Positions 28,519 to 37,493 of a stretch of 64,000 nucleotides of DNA are shown in pieces. A model generated the notes under the pieces. That model was not told the DNA's origin. It did not search any database and was given only the letters and a program-made list of their open reading frames with translations. The translations under genes and the position numbers were made by a program. This DNA is from Pseudobdellovibrionaceae bacterium. Its GTDB lineage: Bacteria > Bdellovibrionota > Bdellovibrionia > Bdellovibrionales > UBA1609. The number at the start of each line of letters is the position of its first letter. Positions within the stretch are counted from its first letter, which is position 1. The stretch spans positions 104,258 through 168,257 of the forward strand of contig JABJQG010000014.1 of NCBI GenBank assembly GCA_018663505.1. Direction: 5' to 3'.

Positions 28519-29742
28519 ATGAAAATTAAAATTAGAAATATTAGCTTACTAAGTCTTATGATCTTTGTACTTATGTCTACAGTGTCAAAAGCAGACTATG
28601 TAGACATAGAAAAAATTAATAAAAATAGTTGTGATGGCCCGGAAGTAGATAAGCGAGAACTTGTTCAGTTCAAAACAAATGGTATAATTGAGTTGATTAA
28701 GAATTCTGCTGACTACTCAATGTTTAATCCGCAGTTTGTTATTGAACAATCAAAAAAAGCTAAAATAGTAAGAGCCGAAGTGTCCTCTTCACATATTGTA
28801 AACTATCTGTCAGATGAGTTTGAAAGAGCTCGAATGAAAAAAATTGCAGCGATTCAAGGCGGACAGCTAAAGGTTGTCATGCCAGATGAGACATATTCTT
28901 ATGATGAATTAGTGAATAGGATAGAGTCTACGGAGAGCTATAAAGCGAATGAACTTAGACCTGTGATGGAAAATATGTATAAATCCTATATATCAGCACT
29001 AAAGAGAAAAGAAAAAATAAATTCTCAGCAAGGATCTAAAGTTGATATTGATAAAATGAAAAGTATGGTATCAATGCAGGTTGATGCAATAAATAATGCT
29101 CTAAAAACTAGCTTGCCATCTGTAATTGAAAAAATTGGCCTTGTTAAGAACGTGAATGGTAATAATTTGCCTTTGAGTTATAGAAATGGTCGTGTTGTTA
29201 AAGTAAGGTTTCAAAAAGAAGGATCAAACAAACACATAACTGTTTATCCGAGAATGCTATTTAACCTACTTGAAAAAAATAACGAAAGGTTTCTATTGTC
29301 TTTGGAAAGCTGGAAAGAGTTTTGTAAAAATAAATATGATGAGGCTTTGGATAAAAGAGAAAATAAACCAAGTGGGCTCTTGTCATTTTTTATTGGCGAG
29401 ACAGAAAATGTAAGTGATGAGGAATTAAGCTTAACAAAGAGAACATTTGAGGTTGCAAAAAAGGATTTTGATATAGCAAAAAAAATCCATAAGGATATAT
29501 CTGCTTTAACTAAGAGTGAACTTCAGGCCCTAATGAGTCTGTTTCAGTTTTTTCAATTTAGCAAATATCCTAAATGTCAGGACGCCGTGGTATCGATGAA
29601 TAAAGAGTTAACTAAGCAACTAAAGGGAAAGAAATCTACGGCAAAACTTTCTGAAAATGAAAAAGATAAAGTAGATAAGCTAGCGAGGGATATTGTGTTT
29701 TATCAAGATATTTATAAGTCATTTTCTTTAGAAGAGAATTAG
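28519..29742 (+). CDS. Exported helical protein of unknown function (cluster gene 3)
   Basis: About 407 aa with a signal peptide ending near SKAD (residue 26). The mature part is lysine- and glutamate-rich and predicted helical, with a coiled-coil-like region around 300-400 (repeated K/E/D with leucines), and only a few cysteines. No family recognised. Two ATGs are adjacent; I use 28519 because GGAG is then five bases upstream instead of two. It is followed by an 80-bp gap before gene 4. Confidence 0.72.
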   Translation: MKIKIRNISLLSLMIFVLMSTVSKADYVDIEKINKNSCDGPEVDKRELVQFKTNGIIELIKNSADYSMFNPQFVIEQSKKAKIVRAEVSSSHIVNYLSDEFERARMKKIAAIQGGQLKVVMPDETYSYDELVNRIESTESYKANELRPVMENMYKSYISALKRKEKINSQQGSKVDIDKMKSMVSMQVDAINNALKTSLPSVIEKIGLVKNVNGNNLPLSYRNGRVVKVRFQKEGSNKHITVYPRMLFNLLEKNNERFLLSLESWKEFCKNKYDEALDKRENKPSGLLSFFIGETENVSDEELSLTKRTFEVAKKDFDIAKKIHKDISALTKSELQALMSLFQFFQFSKYPKCQDAVVSMNKELTKQLKGKKSTAKLSENEKDKVDKLARDIVFYQDIYKSFSLEEN

Positions 29743-29831
29743 ATTAAAAAATGACCTTCTTATGAATGTATATTTTTAAATTATTATTATAATTAGAGCT
29801 CCCAGCCAGACGTAATTGTAGTTTGGTTTCT

Positions 29832-30824
29832 ATGGTTTTGTTTTTACTATTTACTATAAGTAATCAGGCTATTGCCTGTAGATGCAAGGGACAGATCAAC
29901 GGATACCTTGTTGCTAAAGAAATAAATGTTAAAAATGAAATTCAGTGCCATAAGTATCTAGTTTCTTCATCAGAATTTAGTAACTTGATGAGTGAACAAT
30001 GCAATTTAGATCAAAGTAAAGCTTCAATGCAGTGGGGGTGTTTGGAAAATAAAGACGAGGAACCAATACGATATTATCGTAGCTGTGACGAGGTTAGAAA
30101 TAATGCAAGCCAAGTGTTTTTGACTTCATTTTCAAAACTTTATAAGGTCTCGCCAAATGCTAGCGTAGTTGAGTTTGTATCGCCACACTCAGCTTCCTGT
30201 GCAGTACCTTCTCATAAACATTTATCAGGTGAAGAGAACAAGCTTGTTCATAAAAATTTAACAAATTCAGAGCTAATAGAGGTCCTTGACAAACTTGCTA
30301 ATAAGTATGGACAGGATGGTCAATTAGAAATTTATGTGGACGATGTAGTTATTAGCAAAACTAAAAATGAACCTGAACCTGATAGTGATACTAAAAAAAA
30401 GAGGAAAAGCAAAGGAGTTCCATCTTCCACAAGTTTTCAAGTAAAGCTTGCGTCTATCGATTCAGTTGAAGACCTTGGTCAATGGTTATATGAGAATTCT
30501 CAGTTTGAAAAAGATGTTTACAATAGTAGTCAACTCAAAGTGTCCACTGCTGGGAAAATGAAAGTAGATTTTAATGGTGAATTGACTAATGAAGCTAGTG
30601 CTACAATTAATTATGGCAAAGCAGATAAATATGATTTATCTCTAAGTGTTAACACAAATGAGTTTTCTGACCCACAAAGTGTTATTCATGTTTCATTGTT
30701 GCCGGGAAAGAACTCTAGATGCAGTTTTAAAATTGTGTCTGATTCTGCTCAAGCTAAAAGCTCAAAATCCAAAGTATCAAACGGTTCATCATATTCAGCT
30801 CAATGTGTAAAAAGCTTAGAGTAG
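29832..30824 (+). CDS. Exported cysteine-containing protein of unknown function (cluster gene 4)
   Basis: About 330 aa. A short signal peptide ends at IACRC, and the lone cysteine pair there could also be a lipobox-like end. Several cysteines follow in the first 120 residues. A lysine-rich linker (KKKRKSK near 193) separates a C-terminal part that looks beta-rich. No family recognised. I start at ATG 29832; a TTG three codons earlier is in frame, and neither has a good ribosome site. It closes the cluster and is followed directly by a terminator. Confidence 0.68.
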   Translation: MVLFLLFTISNQAIACRCKGQINGYLVAKEINVKNEIQCHKYLVSSSEFSNLMSEQCNLDQSKASMQWGCLENKDEEPIRYYRSCDEVRNNASQVFLTSFSKLYKVSPNASVVEFVSPHSASCAVPSHKHLSGEENKLVHKNLTNSELIEVLDKLANKYGQDGQLEIYVDDVVISKTKNEPEPDSDTKKKRKSKGVPSSTSFQVKLASIDSVEDLGQWLYENSQFEKDVYNSSQLKVSTAGKMKVDFNGELTNEASATINYGKADKYDLSLSVNTNEFSDPQSVIHVSLLPGKNSRCSFKIVSDSAQAKSSKSKVSNGSSYSAQCVKSLE

Positions 30825-30825
30825 G

Positions 30826-30856
30826 AAAGCCCCTGGTGAAATCACCAAGGGCTTTT
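30826..30856. terminator. Bidirectional intrinsic terminator
   Basis: AAAGCCC and TGGTG (30826-30838) pair with CACCA and GGGCTTT (30843-30855) with one mismatched base per side and an AAAT loop. A run of four Ts follows on the plus strand and As precede it. It sits between the converging cluster gene 4 and the porin-like gene. Confidence 0.85.
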
Positions 30857-30912
30857 GTGGTTGGTTGTATTGAATTAAGAAGGGTTCTTAATTCAGAACA
30901 TCTTTGTTAATT

Positions 30913-31902
30913 CTAATCAATTTTGCATTCCATTTGTGCTCTAGCTTGGCTAGCGTCTTCTGATGCCTCAAGCTCAGCATTTAGGGAGCAATGTCTTGTT
31001 TTTAATAGATTGGTTCCTAAGATCAAAGATTCTTTAGACTCTTGACCGTCGGCATCTTCGTTAACAAGTTTTGCATAGGTGTCTCCACGTTTTACACCAA
31101 TGGAAGTGGTAGAGGTTTCACTGCCATTATTATCAATTGTTAAGGATGACATACTCACTTTATATTCACCAAAACTTCTATTTACAGAAAGTGATAAGCC
31201 TTCCAGGTCATTGTCATCAAGCATGGAGGCTTGCCAATTAATTCCATTCATTGTTCCTTGAATGCTTGCAGCTATAGAATCCATTGTGTCTAAGTCATCA
31301 AATATTTCAGACACAACATTGTTTTCACCTTTAAAGGCAGACAATGAAGCTTGTACATTACCTAATGCGGCACTAATGGTTGCTCCTATTTTTTCATTGG
31401 AAACTTCCATGACCTGGTTGTAACTAGAATCGTAGTCTGACATGGGGCTGACTTGTGCTCCGGCATGAAATGCAATTTTATGTTTACCTAATTGAACACT
31501 AGAAAGTCTAAGGCCTCCAGGTCCAGCACTTGGGTTAGATAAGTCAACGTTGAACACAAATGTTTCAACATTATCTTCTTCAATGTTGTCCAAAACATCT
31601 GCTAAATTACCATCATCTAGACGTATCACACCTCGGATTTGCCATCTTTCAGAAACTTTAGCATTTCCCTCTAGCCTAACTCGGCGCACTTGAAGCTTGT
31701 CGTCTAGACTATCCCAGCCACCATCTTCATCACCATAGTATAATGAGCCAGATGCAGAAAAATCTGCAGAATTCCATATACTTTTAGATCCTCGAACAAC
31801 GCTGTCCTTTACTTTTTTTACTGGTCCGTCGGCGTATACACTAGTTAATGGTAAGCTTGTTAACATTGCTGTTAGTACACATTTTTTTATTGTTAGTTTC
31901 AT
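30913..31902 (-). CDS. Outer membrane porin-like protein (phosphate-selective porin O/P type)
   Basis: A 329-aa protein with a signal peptide (cleavage near VYAD, residue 25). The mature part is built of alternating polar/hydrophobic beta strands. Its N-terminal region contains SASGSLYYGDED and VRRVRLEGNAKVSERWQIRGVI, like OprO/OprP-type porins, where RRxRxxxxG is characteristic. At this length it is shorter than a classic 16-strand OprP. The substrate is unknown. GGGAGA lies four to five bases before the ATG. Only two cysteines are present, both near the C-terminus. Confidence 0.7.
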   Translation of the reverse strand: MKLTIKKCVLTAMLTSLPLTSVYADGPVKKVKDSVVRGSKSIWNSADFSASGSLYYGDEDGGWDSLDDKLQVRRVRLEGNAKVSERWQIRGVIRLDDGNLADVLDNIEEDNVETFVFNVDLSNPSAGPGGLRLSSVQLGKHKIAFHAGAQVSPMSDYDSSYNQVMEVSNEKIGATISAALGNVQASLSAFKGENNVVSEIFDDLDTMDSIAASIQGTMNGINWQASMLDDNDLEGLSLSVNRSFGEYKVSMSSLTIDNNGSETSTTSIGVKRGDTYAKLVNEDADGQESKESLILGTNLLKTRHCSLNAELEASEDASQARAQMECKID

Positions 31903-32339
31903 TTTATCTCCCTTTTTTAAACTAAGAATGCTTTTGCAATTCTTTGTTTTTAGTTTTTGTTTGTTGTGGACCCTTTAGCATTGTTGGTGCCAAACTTTTT
32001 GACATAGAATTTTTACAAAAATTTTATGTGTAAAAAATGTGTATGTTCTTTGTAAATTATAAAATTATGTTTTCTTGAACACCGCATATTTTTGATATGG
32101 CTGTTTTAAAAAGCAGATGAGTGAAGAAAGACTAACACTATGAATTTTATTCATTGGTTGGTTGAAACAAGATTATGTGTATTTTTGAATTGTTAGAATT
32201 TCAAAATCGGTGACCAAAGACGTCACTTTTAGAGTTTATATTTTAAAAAGAAACAAGGTTAAAGACCAAAATGAGCTCAATGAACTTGCTGGATAGTCTT
32301 AATATCCACTTTTGTTCTAACTAGATTATATAATAGTTG
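31903..32339. other. 437-bp AT-rich gap
   Basis: This holds the presumed promoter region of the minus-strand porin gene. I found no gene. GTGAC and GTCAC form a small dyad at about 32210-32226, and there are several A/T runs; nothing here is a convincing functional site. Confidence 0.4.
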
Positions 32340-32477
32340 TTATAAAATAAAACCATCAGGCTTTATTGCAGGTCTTTTTTTAATTTTTCTGCCTGTGAGT
32401 TTTAGAAGTTCTTCAATTAATTCACAGTACTCAGAAAAACTTATATTCTGTTTTTTATTTCGCTTATTTCGTTCCAT
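32340..32477 (-). CDS. Possible 45-aa partner of the nucleotidyltransferase gene
   Basis: A short open frame begins with ATG inside the last 37 bases of the nucleotidyltransferase gene, in another frame, and ends in TAA at 32340. The peptide starts MERNKRNKKQNISFSEY and continues CELIEELLKLTGRKIKK, a basic start followed by an amphipathic helix, and ends in GFIL. Overlap and direction suggest translational coupling, as in toxin-antitoxin pairs. No strong ribosome site is visible, and the size makes a chance frame possible. Confidence 0.4.
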   Translation of the reverse strand: MERNKRNKKQNISFSEYCELIEELLKLTGRKIKKRPAIKPDGFIL

Positions 32478-32953
32478 ACTTTAAATATATCGGCATATTC
32501 CTTTATTTTATTAAAATCCAAGTTAGGTATATTTTTGAAAATAGTCATAATATCACCTTTGTCGGTATACTCGCGGGACCTATCTCCAACAAAAGCTTGA
32601 ATCTTTAAGGCAACTAAATCTTCAGGGCACACCACGGGAAAGGGGAGAGACCCAACTGTTCTCAAACGGTTAAGCATAGATTGTGCTATGGGTCTATTTG
32701 CAAATATAATATCTATTTGAATTACTCCAGAGAGCTGCAGTACTTCTTCGTTTTCATTAACTGTGGTCAATTGTAGGTCTTGAGCAATGTCTCGAATTAA
32801 TTGCTTAAACTTACCATGAATTAAAAAATCTACATCAAAAGTCGTTCTTTCTCCACCGTAAGCAAATACAGCTAGTCCACCGATGATACCGAAATCGATC
32901 TGTTTATTTTTTAGTTGCTCAGTAAAAGCATGAATACCATCTATAAAATACAT
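32441..32953 (-). CDS. Nucleotidyltransferase-fold protein, AbiEii-like
   Basis: A 170-aa protein with the nucleotidyltransferase signature. GGLAVFAYGGERTTFDVDFLI (about 25-45) gives the glycine pair and the two metal-binding aspartates, and a third acidic strand follows in VIQIDIIF. The C-terminal part contains PEDLVALKIQAF, common in AbiEii/DUF6036-like proteins. Relatives are toxins or regulators in abortive-infection or toxin-antitoxin systems that transfer nucleotides to RNA or protein targets. The neighbouring small frame at 32340-32477 could be its partner. The ribosome site is weak (AGG twelve bases upstream). Confidence 0.75.
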   Translation of the reverse strand: MYFIDGIHAFTEQLKNKQIDFGIIGGLAVFAYGGERTTFDVDFLIHGKFKQLIRDIAQDLQLTTVNENEEVLQLSGVIQIDIIFANRPIAQSMLNRLRTVGSLPFPVVCPEDLVALKIQAFVGDRSREYTDKGDIMTIFKNIPNLDFNKIKEYADIFKVWNEISEIKNRI

Positions 32954-32999
32954 ACGAATACTTTACCTGAGATATAATTGGATATCAAATTATTAAGAT

Positions 33000-33434
33000 T
33001 TACCTTTTGCAGTAGGCTTTAAGTAAGCTCATTGTGTCTTGAGCATATTTTGGTAGGTCTTTTTTAGAAACAGCGTTGGGTGCAAAATTGAAATAAAGTG
33101 AGTTTTCCAATTTTTGGCACATTCCTTTGTTTAGATCTTCTTTGTTTAAAAGAGCTGTGGAGTACTTTAAACCTTCTAGATAAGTAAAGAAAGAGCCAGA
33201 ACCTTTGGCTGAGTATTTGTTGATATAGTTTTTAAAGGATTCAATTTTTTTAATCTTATCTTTTTTATTTTTTTTAGATATTAAAAATGATTTTGTGTTT
33301 TTAAACTGAGATTGTACGTTTCTTTTAAGAGTTTTGTCTGTAATAGCTAAGGCAGGCTTTGGTAAGCAAACCACCCATGTACTCATTAGAACTAAACTGA
33401 CTTTTAATATTGATACTGAATTGAGCTTAAGCAT
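33000..33434 (-). CDS. Exported small protein of unknown function
   Basis: A 144-aa protein with a signal peptide (about 1-30, ending near PALA). The mature part is lysine-rich and probably helical, with two cysteines near the C-terminus. No family recognised. AGGAA lies seven bases before the ATG, inside the end of the upstream gene; only two bases separate the upstream stop from this start. The two are therefore a tight pair, and the small protein may act with its larger neighbour. Confidence 0.65.
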   Translation of the reverse strand: MLKLNSVSILKVSLVLMSTWVVCLPKPALAITDKTLKRNVQSQFKNTKSFLISKKNKKDKIKKIESFKNYINKYSAKGSGSFFTYLEGLKYSTALLNKEDLNKGMCQKLENSLYFNFAPNAVSKKDLPKYAQDTMSLLKAYCKR

Positions 33435-33436
33435 AA

Positions 33437-35305
33437 TTATGTTCCTTCCTTGAAACAGTTTTTGTTAGCTTTTTTTGAGATTCGTTTCAGTTTTTCTGCA
33501 TAGTCTTTATGACTATTAGAGTGTGTACCAGAATTTATTTTGGTATAAAATGATGGATCATTAATATCTAAATTTTTAGCCTTAATTTTACCATTATTTT
33601 TTTTGATGAATGTACAAAGATTGACTATTTCGCCAATAGCCCCTGTGTGATGAGCATATGTTGACATTTCATTGATGAGCTTCTTTTTGACTTTTGAACT
33701 TACATCTTTGAAGTATTTTTTAATAAGTACTCCGCAGCTGTCACCGCTACCTGGAATATTTTTAGCAGTATGTACTTTTTTAATAGCTCTTGTTGTGGCA
33801 TCGTCGTTTTGCCCTCGAGTTCCGTTTATAATACCTTCCAATGTATTTTTACTTCTAATCCTATTTAGAGCTCCAATTAATAAGCTTTTTTCTGGATTAG
33901 TAGGGGTGTGATTATCTTTAAGTTCTGAATAATCAAGTAAGGTGCAGAGGTTATCTTTTGGATTTTCAAGTTTATCAATAAGCTTTGACAGGTCATCACA
34001 TTTATTTCCGTAACTAATTCCTTTGTTCATTTGATTTTTAAGCATGTTTTTATAGTAAGTTTTATTATCGTAAGCTTCTTTGTAGGCGTATCCAGAATGT
34101 AATTGTATTGGGCCAGTACTTACTAAGTTTTCGCCACCTTTATTTCTTTTAGCTGCTTCAACTGGGTTTACTTGATTAATATGAAAACCTGATTCTACGG
34201 CTATGTTCTTCATTAAATCATATTGTTTGAGACCTAAACACTTCTGAACCTTTTCATAGCTATCAACAAAAGATTTGTGATAAAACTTATCTACACATGG
34301 TTTTTCTGCAGTAAGAGTGTATTTCTTTTTATTGCATGCCTTTACATAAGATTTAGAACCTTTTTCTGTATATACATTTTTTTGAAAACCTAATATACAT
34401 TGTGAAAAATTTGTATCTGTACGATAGTAACGGGAGAGTTCATCATTTTGATCTAATACAAGTTGTCTTCCTGTATGGTCTTTTCCCATTCTCGTATACT
34501 CTTTGTATAAATACGAATTACTATTTGTGCAGTTTTTATCATCTTCATAAGGTGGGTCAATAGGAAGTTGTGCTTTTGCATCTTTACATTTTTCACATGT
34601 TGAATGACCTTCAATTACATCACCATAAGGAACTTTCTTTACGATAACATTACTTGTGTGTTTTTTTGTTTTATTATGTTTTCTAGGTTGTTTTTTTGGT
34701 ATTTTTACTTTTTGCTTATCAAGTTTCTTTCTCTTCTTTTTTCTTTTCTTTTTTTTCTTTCTAGGCTCATCCTCTTCGTCGTCTTCCTCATCATCATCGT
34801 CATCATCAAATTGTGAGCCAATAAGTGCGCCAAGCCCACGGAAATCACTAATCATTCTTCCTGTGATGTTTGGAAGTACAACGCCATTACAGGGGACTGT
34901 GCCGTTTGAGTTTGATTCAGAACCACACTCAATATTACTATACCCAGGAATGTAACCCGGCATAAAACTATAATCTGAGCCTAACATGGCTCCTAAAGAC
35001 ATATTACTGTATGGAGATGCATAATTTCCACCATTCCACATTCCATAAGTATTGTTATTGTAAAATCCTGGATTTAAACTATATAAGTTTCCACTGCCCC
35101 AAGGGTTATAAGCAGAGCCACCATAGTTCAATAAACCATTGGCTCCGCTGCCATAATAGCTATTTCCAAATAAGCTAGGATTGTTGTTTCCATTGTTGAA
35201 CATACTTTGATAGCTATAGTTTGTTCTAAAATCCAATGGGTTGTTGGCGTAGGTGGGCCAAGCAAAAGCAGATATTAAAAATATAAGAGTAGAAAACTTT
35301 TTCAT
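33437..35305 (-). CDS. Large exported protein with Asn/Gly-rich head, charge blocks and a lysozyme-like C-terminal region
   Basis: A 622-aa protein with a signal peptide to about residue 20. Residues 21-140 are rich in Asn, Gly, Tyr and Ser. At 167-180 there is an unbroken acidic block (14 Asp/Glu), followed by about 35 mostly basic residues (183-216). A CEKC pair occurs at 237-240. The C-terminal half contains IAVESGFHINQVNP (Glu371), then STGPIQL near 397, a pattern like the catalytic glutamate and following glycine-containing strand of lytic transglycosylase folds, so murein binding or cleavage is possible. I do not recognise the full protein. It is the first gene of a pair with the 144-aa protein downstream. 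Confidence 0.7.
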   Translation of the reverse strand: MKKFSTLIFLISAFAWPTYANNPLDFRTNYSYQSMFNNGNNNPSLFGNSYYGSGANGLLNYGGSAYNPWGSGNLYSLNPGFYNNNTYGMWNGGNYASPYSNMSLGAMLGSDYSFMPGYIPGYSNIECGSESNSNGTVPCNGVVLPNITGRMISDFRGLGALIGSQFDDDDDDEEDDEEDEPRKKKKKRKKKRKKLDKQKVKIPKKQPRKHNKTKKHTSNVIVKKVPYGDVIEGHSTCEKCKDAKAQLPIDPPYEDDKNCTNSNSYLYKEYTRMGKDHTGRQLVLDQNDELSRYYRTDTNFSQCILGFQKNVYTEKGSKSYVKACNKKKYTLTAEKPCVDKFYHKSFVDSYEKVQKCLGLKQYDLMKNIAVESGFHINQVNPVEAAKRNKGGENLVSTGPIQLHSGYAYKEAYDNKTYYKNMLKNQMNKGISYGNKCDDLSKLIDKLENPKDNLCTLLDYSELKDNHTPTNPEKSLLIGALNRIRSKNTLEGIINGTRGQNDDATTRAIKKVHTAKNIPGSGDSCGVLIKKYFKDVSSKVKKKLINEMSTYAHHTGAIGEIVNLCTFIKKNNGKIKAKNLDINDPSFYTKINSGTHSNSHKDYAEKLKRISKKANKNCFKEGT

Positions 35306-35347
35306 TAAGTCTTATTTCGGTGTGCTTAACTATAAATTTAAATTTAT

Positions 35348-35381
35348 GGTCTAGGTCTGTGAGAAAACCAGACCTAGGACT
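35348..35381 (-). terminator. Hairpin at the end of the sulfatase-family gene
   Basis: GGTCTAGGTCTG (35348-35359) pairs with CAGACCTAGGAC (35369-35380), with one bulged base and a nine-base loop. It overlaps the stop codon of the minus-strand gene above it. There is no T tract, so it may be a terminator of another kind or an mRNA-protecting stem. Confidence 0.5.
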
Positions 35382-37398
35382 ATTCTTTATTGAAGTAGAG
35401 GAGGTATCTGGAGGTTTCTAAATAGCCTTCGGAGAGATTCTTCATATTTTGGTAAACCTCTGGGAATTGATTTTTAACATCTAACTGTGGTGTTTCACTG
35501 CGGTATTTATAAAGCCCCTTAGCTCCAAAGCTTGTGTCGCCTTTAATTAGAAACTCTTCATCCATAAGGTGATAAATTTTTGGTGTAGAGTGGTAAACAT
35601 AAGTAAAAGCCATTTTATTATTATTATGTTTTTCGGCAAACAAATTTCTACCAATACCTGTAAGGGTAAAGTTTAAATTACTAATACCTGCTAAGGTAGG
35701 TATCACATCCGGCTCTGTGGCAATAGTATGTATTTTTTTAGCCTCAATAAGGCCTGGGCCGTAGAACAATAAGGGCACATGGAAGCGTTCTAAGCCAAAA
35801 TATTGAAAACCTTTACTAACGTGTTTGGCTTTGAGTTCCGGCAAGCCATGGTCGCCCAGAACTACAAAAATAGTGTTTTTAAAGTATGAAGTCTCTTTGA
35901 TGGATTTTATGAACTTTCCTAAAGAGTAATCGGCAAATCGAAGAGCGTTGTACTCTTCTGCATTAACGAAACCATGATCTTTAATTTGCTTGCTGGAGAT
36001 ACTTTTTAATTCAAAATCACCATGGTCTTCTGGAATTGTGTAGGGCCTATGAAACCCACTTGTTTGGATCAATGCAAAAAATGGCTCTGATTGATTATTA
36101 CGGGCCTCTATGGCGATGCGTGCTTCTTTAAATAAATCATAATCAGAAATACCCCATACATCTGTACTTGGTGATGAGTAGGATCCCTCTTCAAACATTT
36201 TTAGATCGGGCACATTGTGTTGTAGAACTCCACGGATTTCCCCCCAGTTGGCACTGCCGCCAAGGAAATAGAACTTCTCGTAGCCCTTAAATGCTTTTAA
36301 GGCCGTGTTTTGCTCCACTATAAGAGGGTTGCGAGAGGAAGTTCTGTATTGTGTGGTATCTGGTACGCCAGATATAATGGTAAAAATAGATCGGGCAGTA
36401 CCCTCTGAAGGTGTGTAGAATTCGGTGAAAAGAGTTCCTTTTTCAGCCAGTTTGTCGAAATATGGGGTTGGACTTAATGGATGGCCAAAGCTTCCTGATT
36501 TATGTGCGGCAAAGGACTCCATAATAATCAGAACTACATTAGGTTTTTTATTTTTAAATAAGGGAGTGAGTTCGAGGGGGCGTTTAAAATTTAAAGTTTT
36601 TTCATCCTTATTATTAACCCCTAAGTAGTCGGCCATAGTATTGTAGTGTTCAGTAACCTTCTTTTTAGAATATGACTTTTTACTCACTTTATAAGTATCA
36701 GCAAAATAATGCCAAGGGTTAAGTGCCATAGCTGTAATAAAGTAGTTATTTGAGAAAAAGGCTTCTGACCACCTTAAAGGGTATTGGGAAATTTTAGCAT
36801 ATAAACCCAATACATAGAGGCTGGTAACCAGGGCCGAAATAATAATCTTAGTTTTTATATCTCTTTTACGAGAGCTGGCACCTATGGGTATTGAATCGGC
36901 TCCACTTGAGTTGAAAATCCACCTCATGAAAATGTGATAAATAATGAAGCCCGGTATGACCGAGATTATGGTAGCCCAAATAATGGGGTAACTTTCCCAC
37001 ATCATCTGTAAAGAGATAAGGGGGGTGGCCATAAATTTTAAAGCAGACCCATTAACGCGCGTTTGTAAATAACTGTAATAGGCAAAATCAAAGTAAAAGC
37101 CACCAATATAAAGGCATAACATGGCTCCATAAAATATAGACCAAAACTTTTTAATGGAAGTATATTTAAGAGGGGATATAGCTAAGGAAATTAAGGCCAG
37201 GGGGAGTAAAATAACTAAAGCCATTCTAGAGTCAAACTTAAGTCCAAGATAAAAAGCCTTCATAAACTCAGATGAGCTAAAACCCTGTGCATCGCTAAAG
37301 TAGTATAAAGCAAAGGCTATACGTAAGAATATGTGGATCACAGAGATCAACACATAGCCTTTAAAAATCATTATAATTTTTGGAAACTGATTCATCAT
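35380..37398 (-). CDS. LTA synthase-family membrane sulfatase (phosphoglycerol transferase-like)
   Basis: About 672 aa. Five hydrophobic segments (roughly within 1-200) are followed by an extracytoplasmic alkaline-phosphatase/sulfatase domain. It contains VVLIIMESFAAHKSG for the first metal ligand, SEGTARSIFTIISG with the likely catalytic threonine, and FVVLGDHGLPE for later metal ligands. This matches LTA synthase and OpgB-like phosphoglycerol transferases, which move glycerol phosphate or related head groups onto glycolipids or glucans. In a Gram-negative host, modification of membrane glucans or lipids is more likely than true lipoteichoic acid. I use the ATG at 37398 (a second follows at 37395); a TTG at 37416 is in frame. 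No ribosome site is strong. Confidence 0.85.
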   Translation of the reverse strand: MMNQFPKIIMIFKGYVLISVIHIFLRIAFALYYFSDAQGFSSSEFMKAFYLGLKFDSRMALVILLPLALISLAISPLKYTSIKKFWSIFYGAMLCLYIGGFYFDFAYYSYLQTRVNGSALKFMATPLISLQMMWESYPIIWATIISVIPGFIIYHIFMRWIFNSSGADSIPIGASSRKRDIKTKIIISALVTSLYVLGLYAKISQYPLRWSEAFFSNNYFITAMALNPWHYFADTYKVSKKSYSKKKVTEHYNTMADYLGVNNKDEKTLNFKRPLELTPLFKNKKPNVVLIIMESFAAHKSGSFGHPLSPTPYFDKLAEKGTLFTEFYTPSEGTARSIFTIISGVPDTTQYRTSSRNPLIVEQNTALKAFKGYEKFYFLGGSANWGEIRGVLQHNVPDLKMFEEGSYSSPSTDVWGISDYDLFKEARIAIEARNNQSEPFFALIQTSGFHRPYTIPEDHGDFELKSISSKQIKDHGFVNAEEYNALRFADYSLGKFIKSIKETSYFKNTIFVVLGDHGLPELKAKHVSKGFQYFGLERFHVPLLFYGPGLIEAKKIHTIATEPDVIPTLAGISNLNFTLTGIGRNLFAEKHNNNKMAFTYVYHSTPKIYHLMDEEFLIKGDTSFGAKGLYKYRSETPQLDVKNQFPEVYQNMKNLSEGYLETSRYLLYFNKE

Positions 37399-37493
37399 AG
37401 CTAAAGAAACTACCAAGCCTTGTATTAAATAGGTACCATTTTAGGTATCGGGTGTATTATTACGCTGCAATATGGCAGTTGTTTGTACAGTAT

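Noticed and set aside
32140..32196. 18-codon frame considered as a leader peptide
   Set aside because: No following structure or regulated gene in the same direction.
34604..34955. Two plus-strand frames with long Phe/Ser runs
   Set aside because: These are shadows of the acidic and basic codon runs of the real minus-strand gene (33437-35305).
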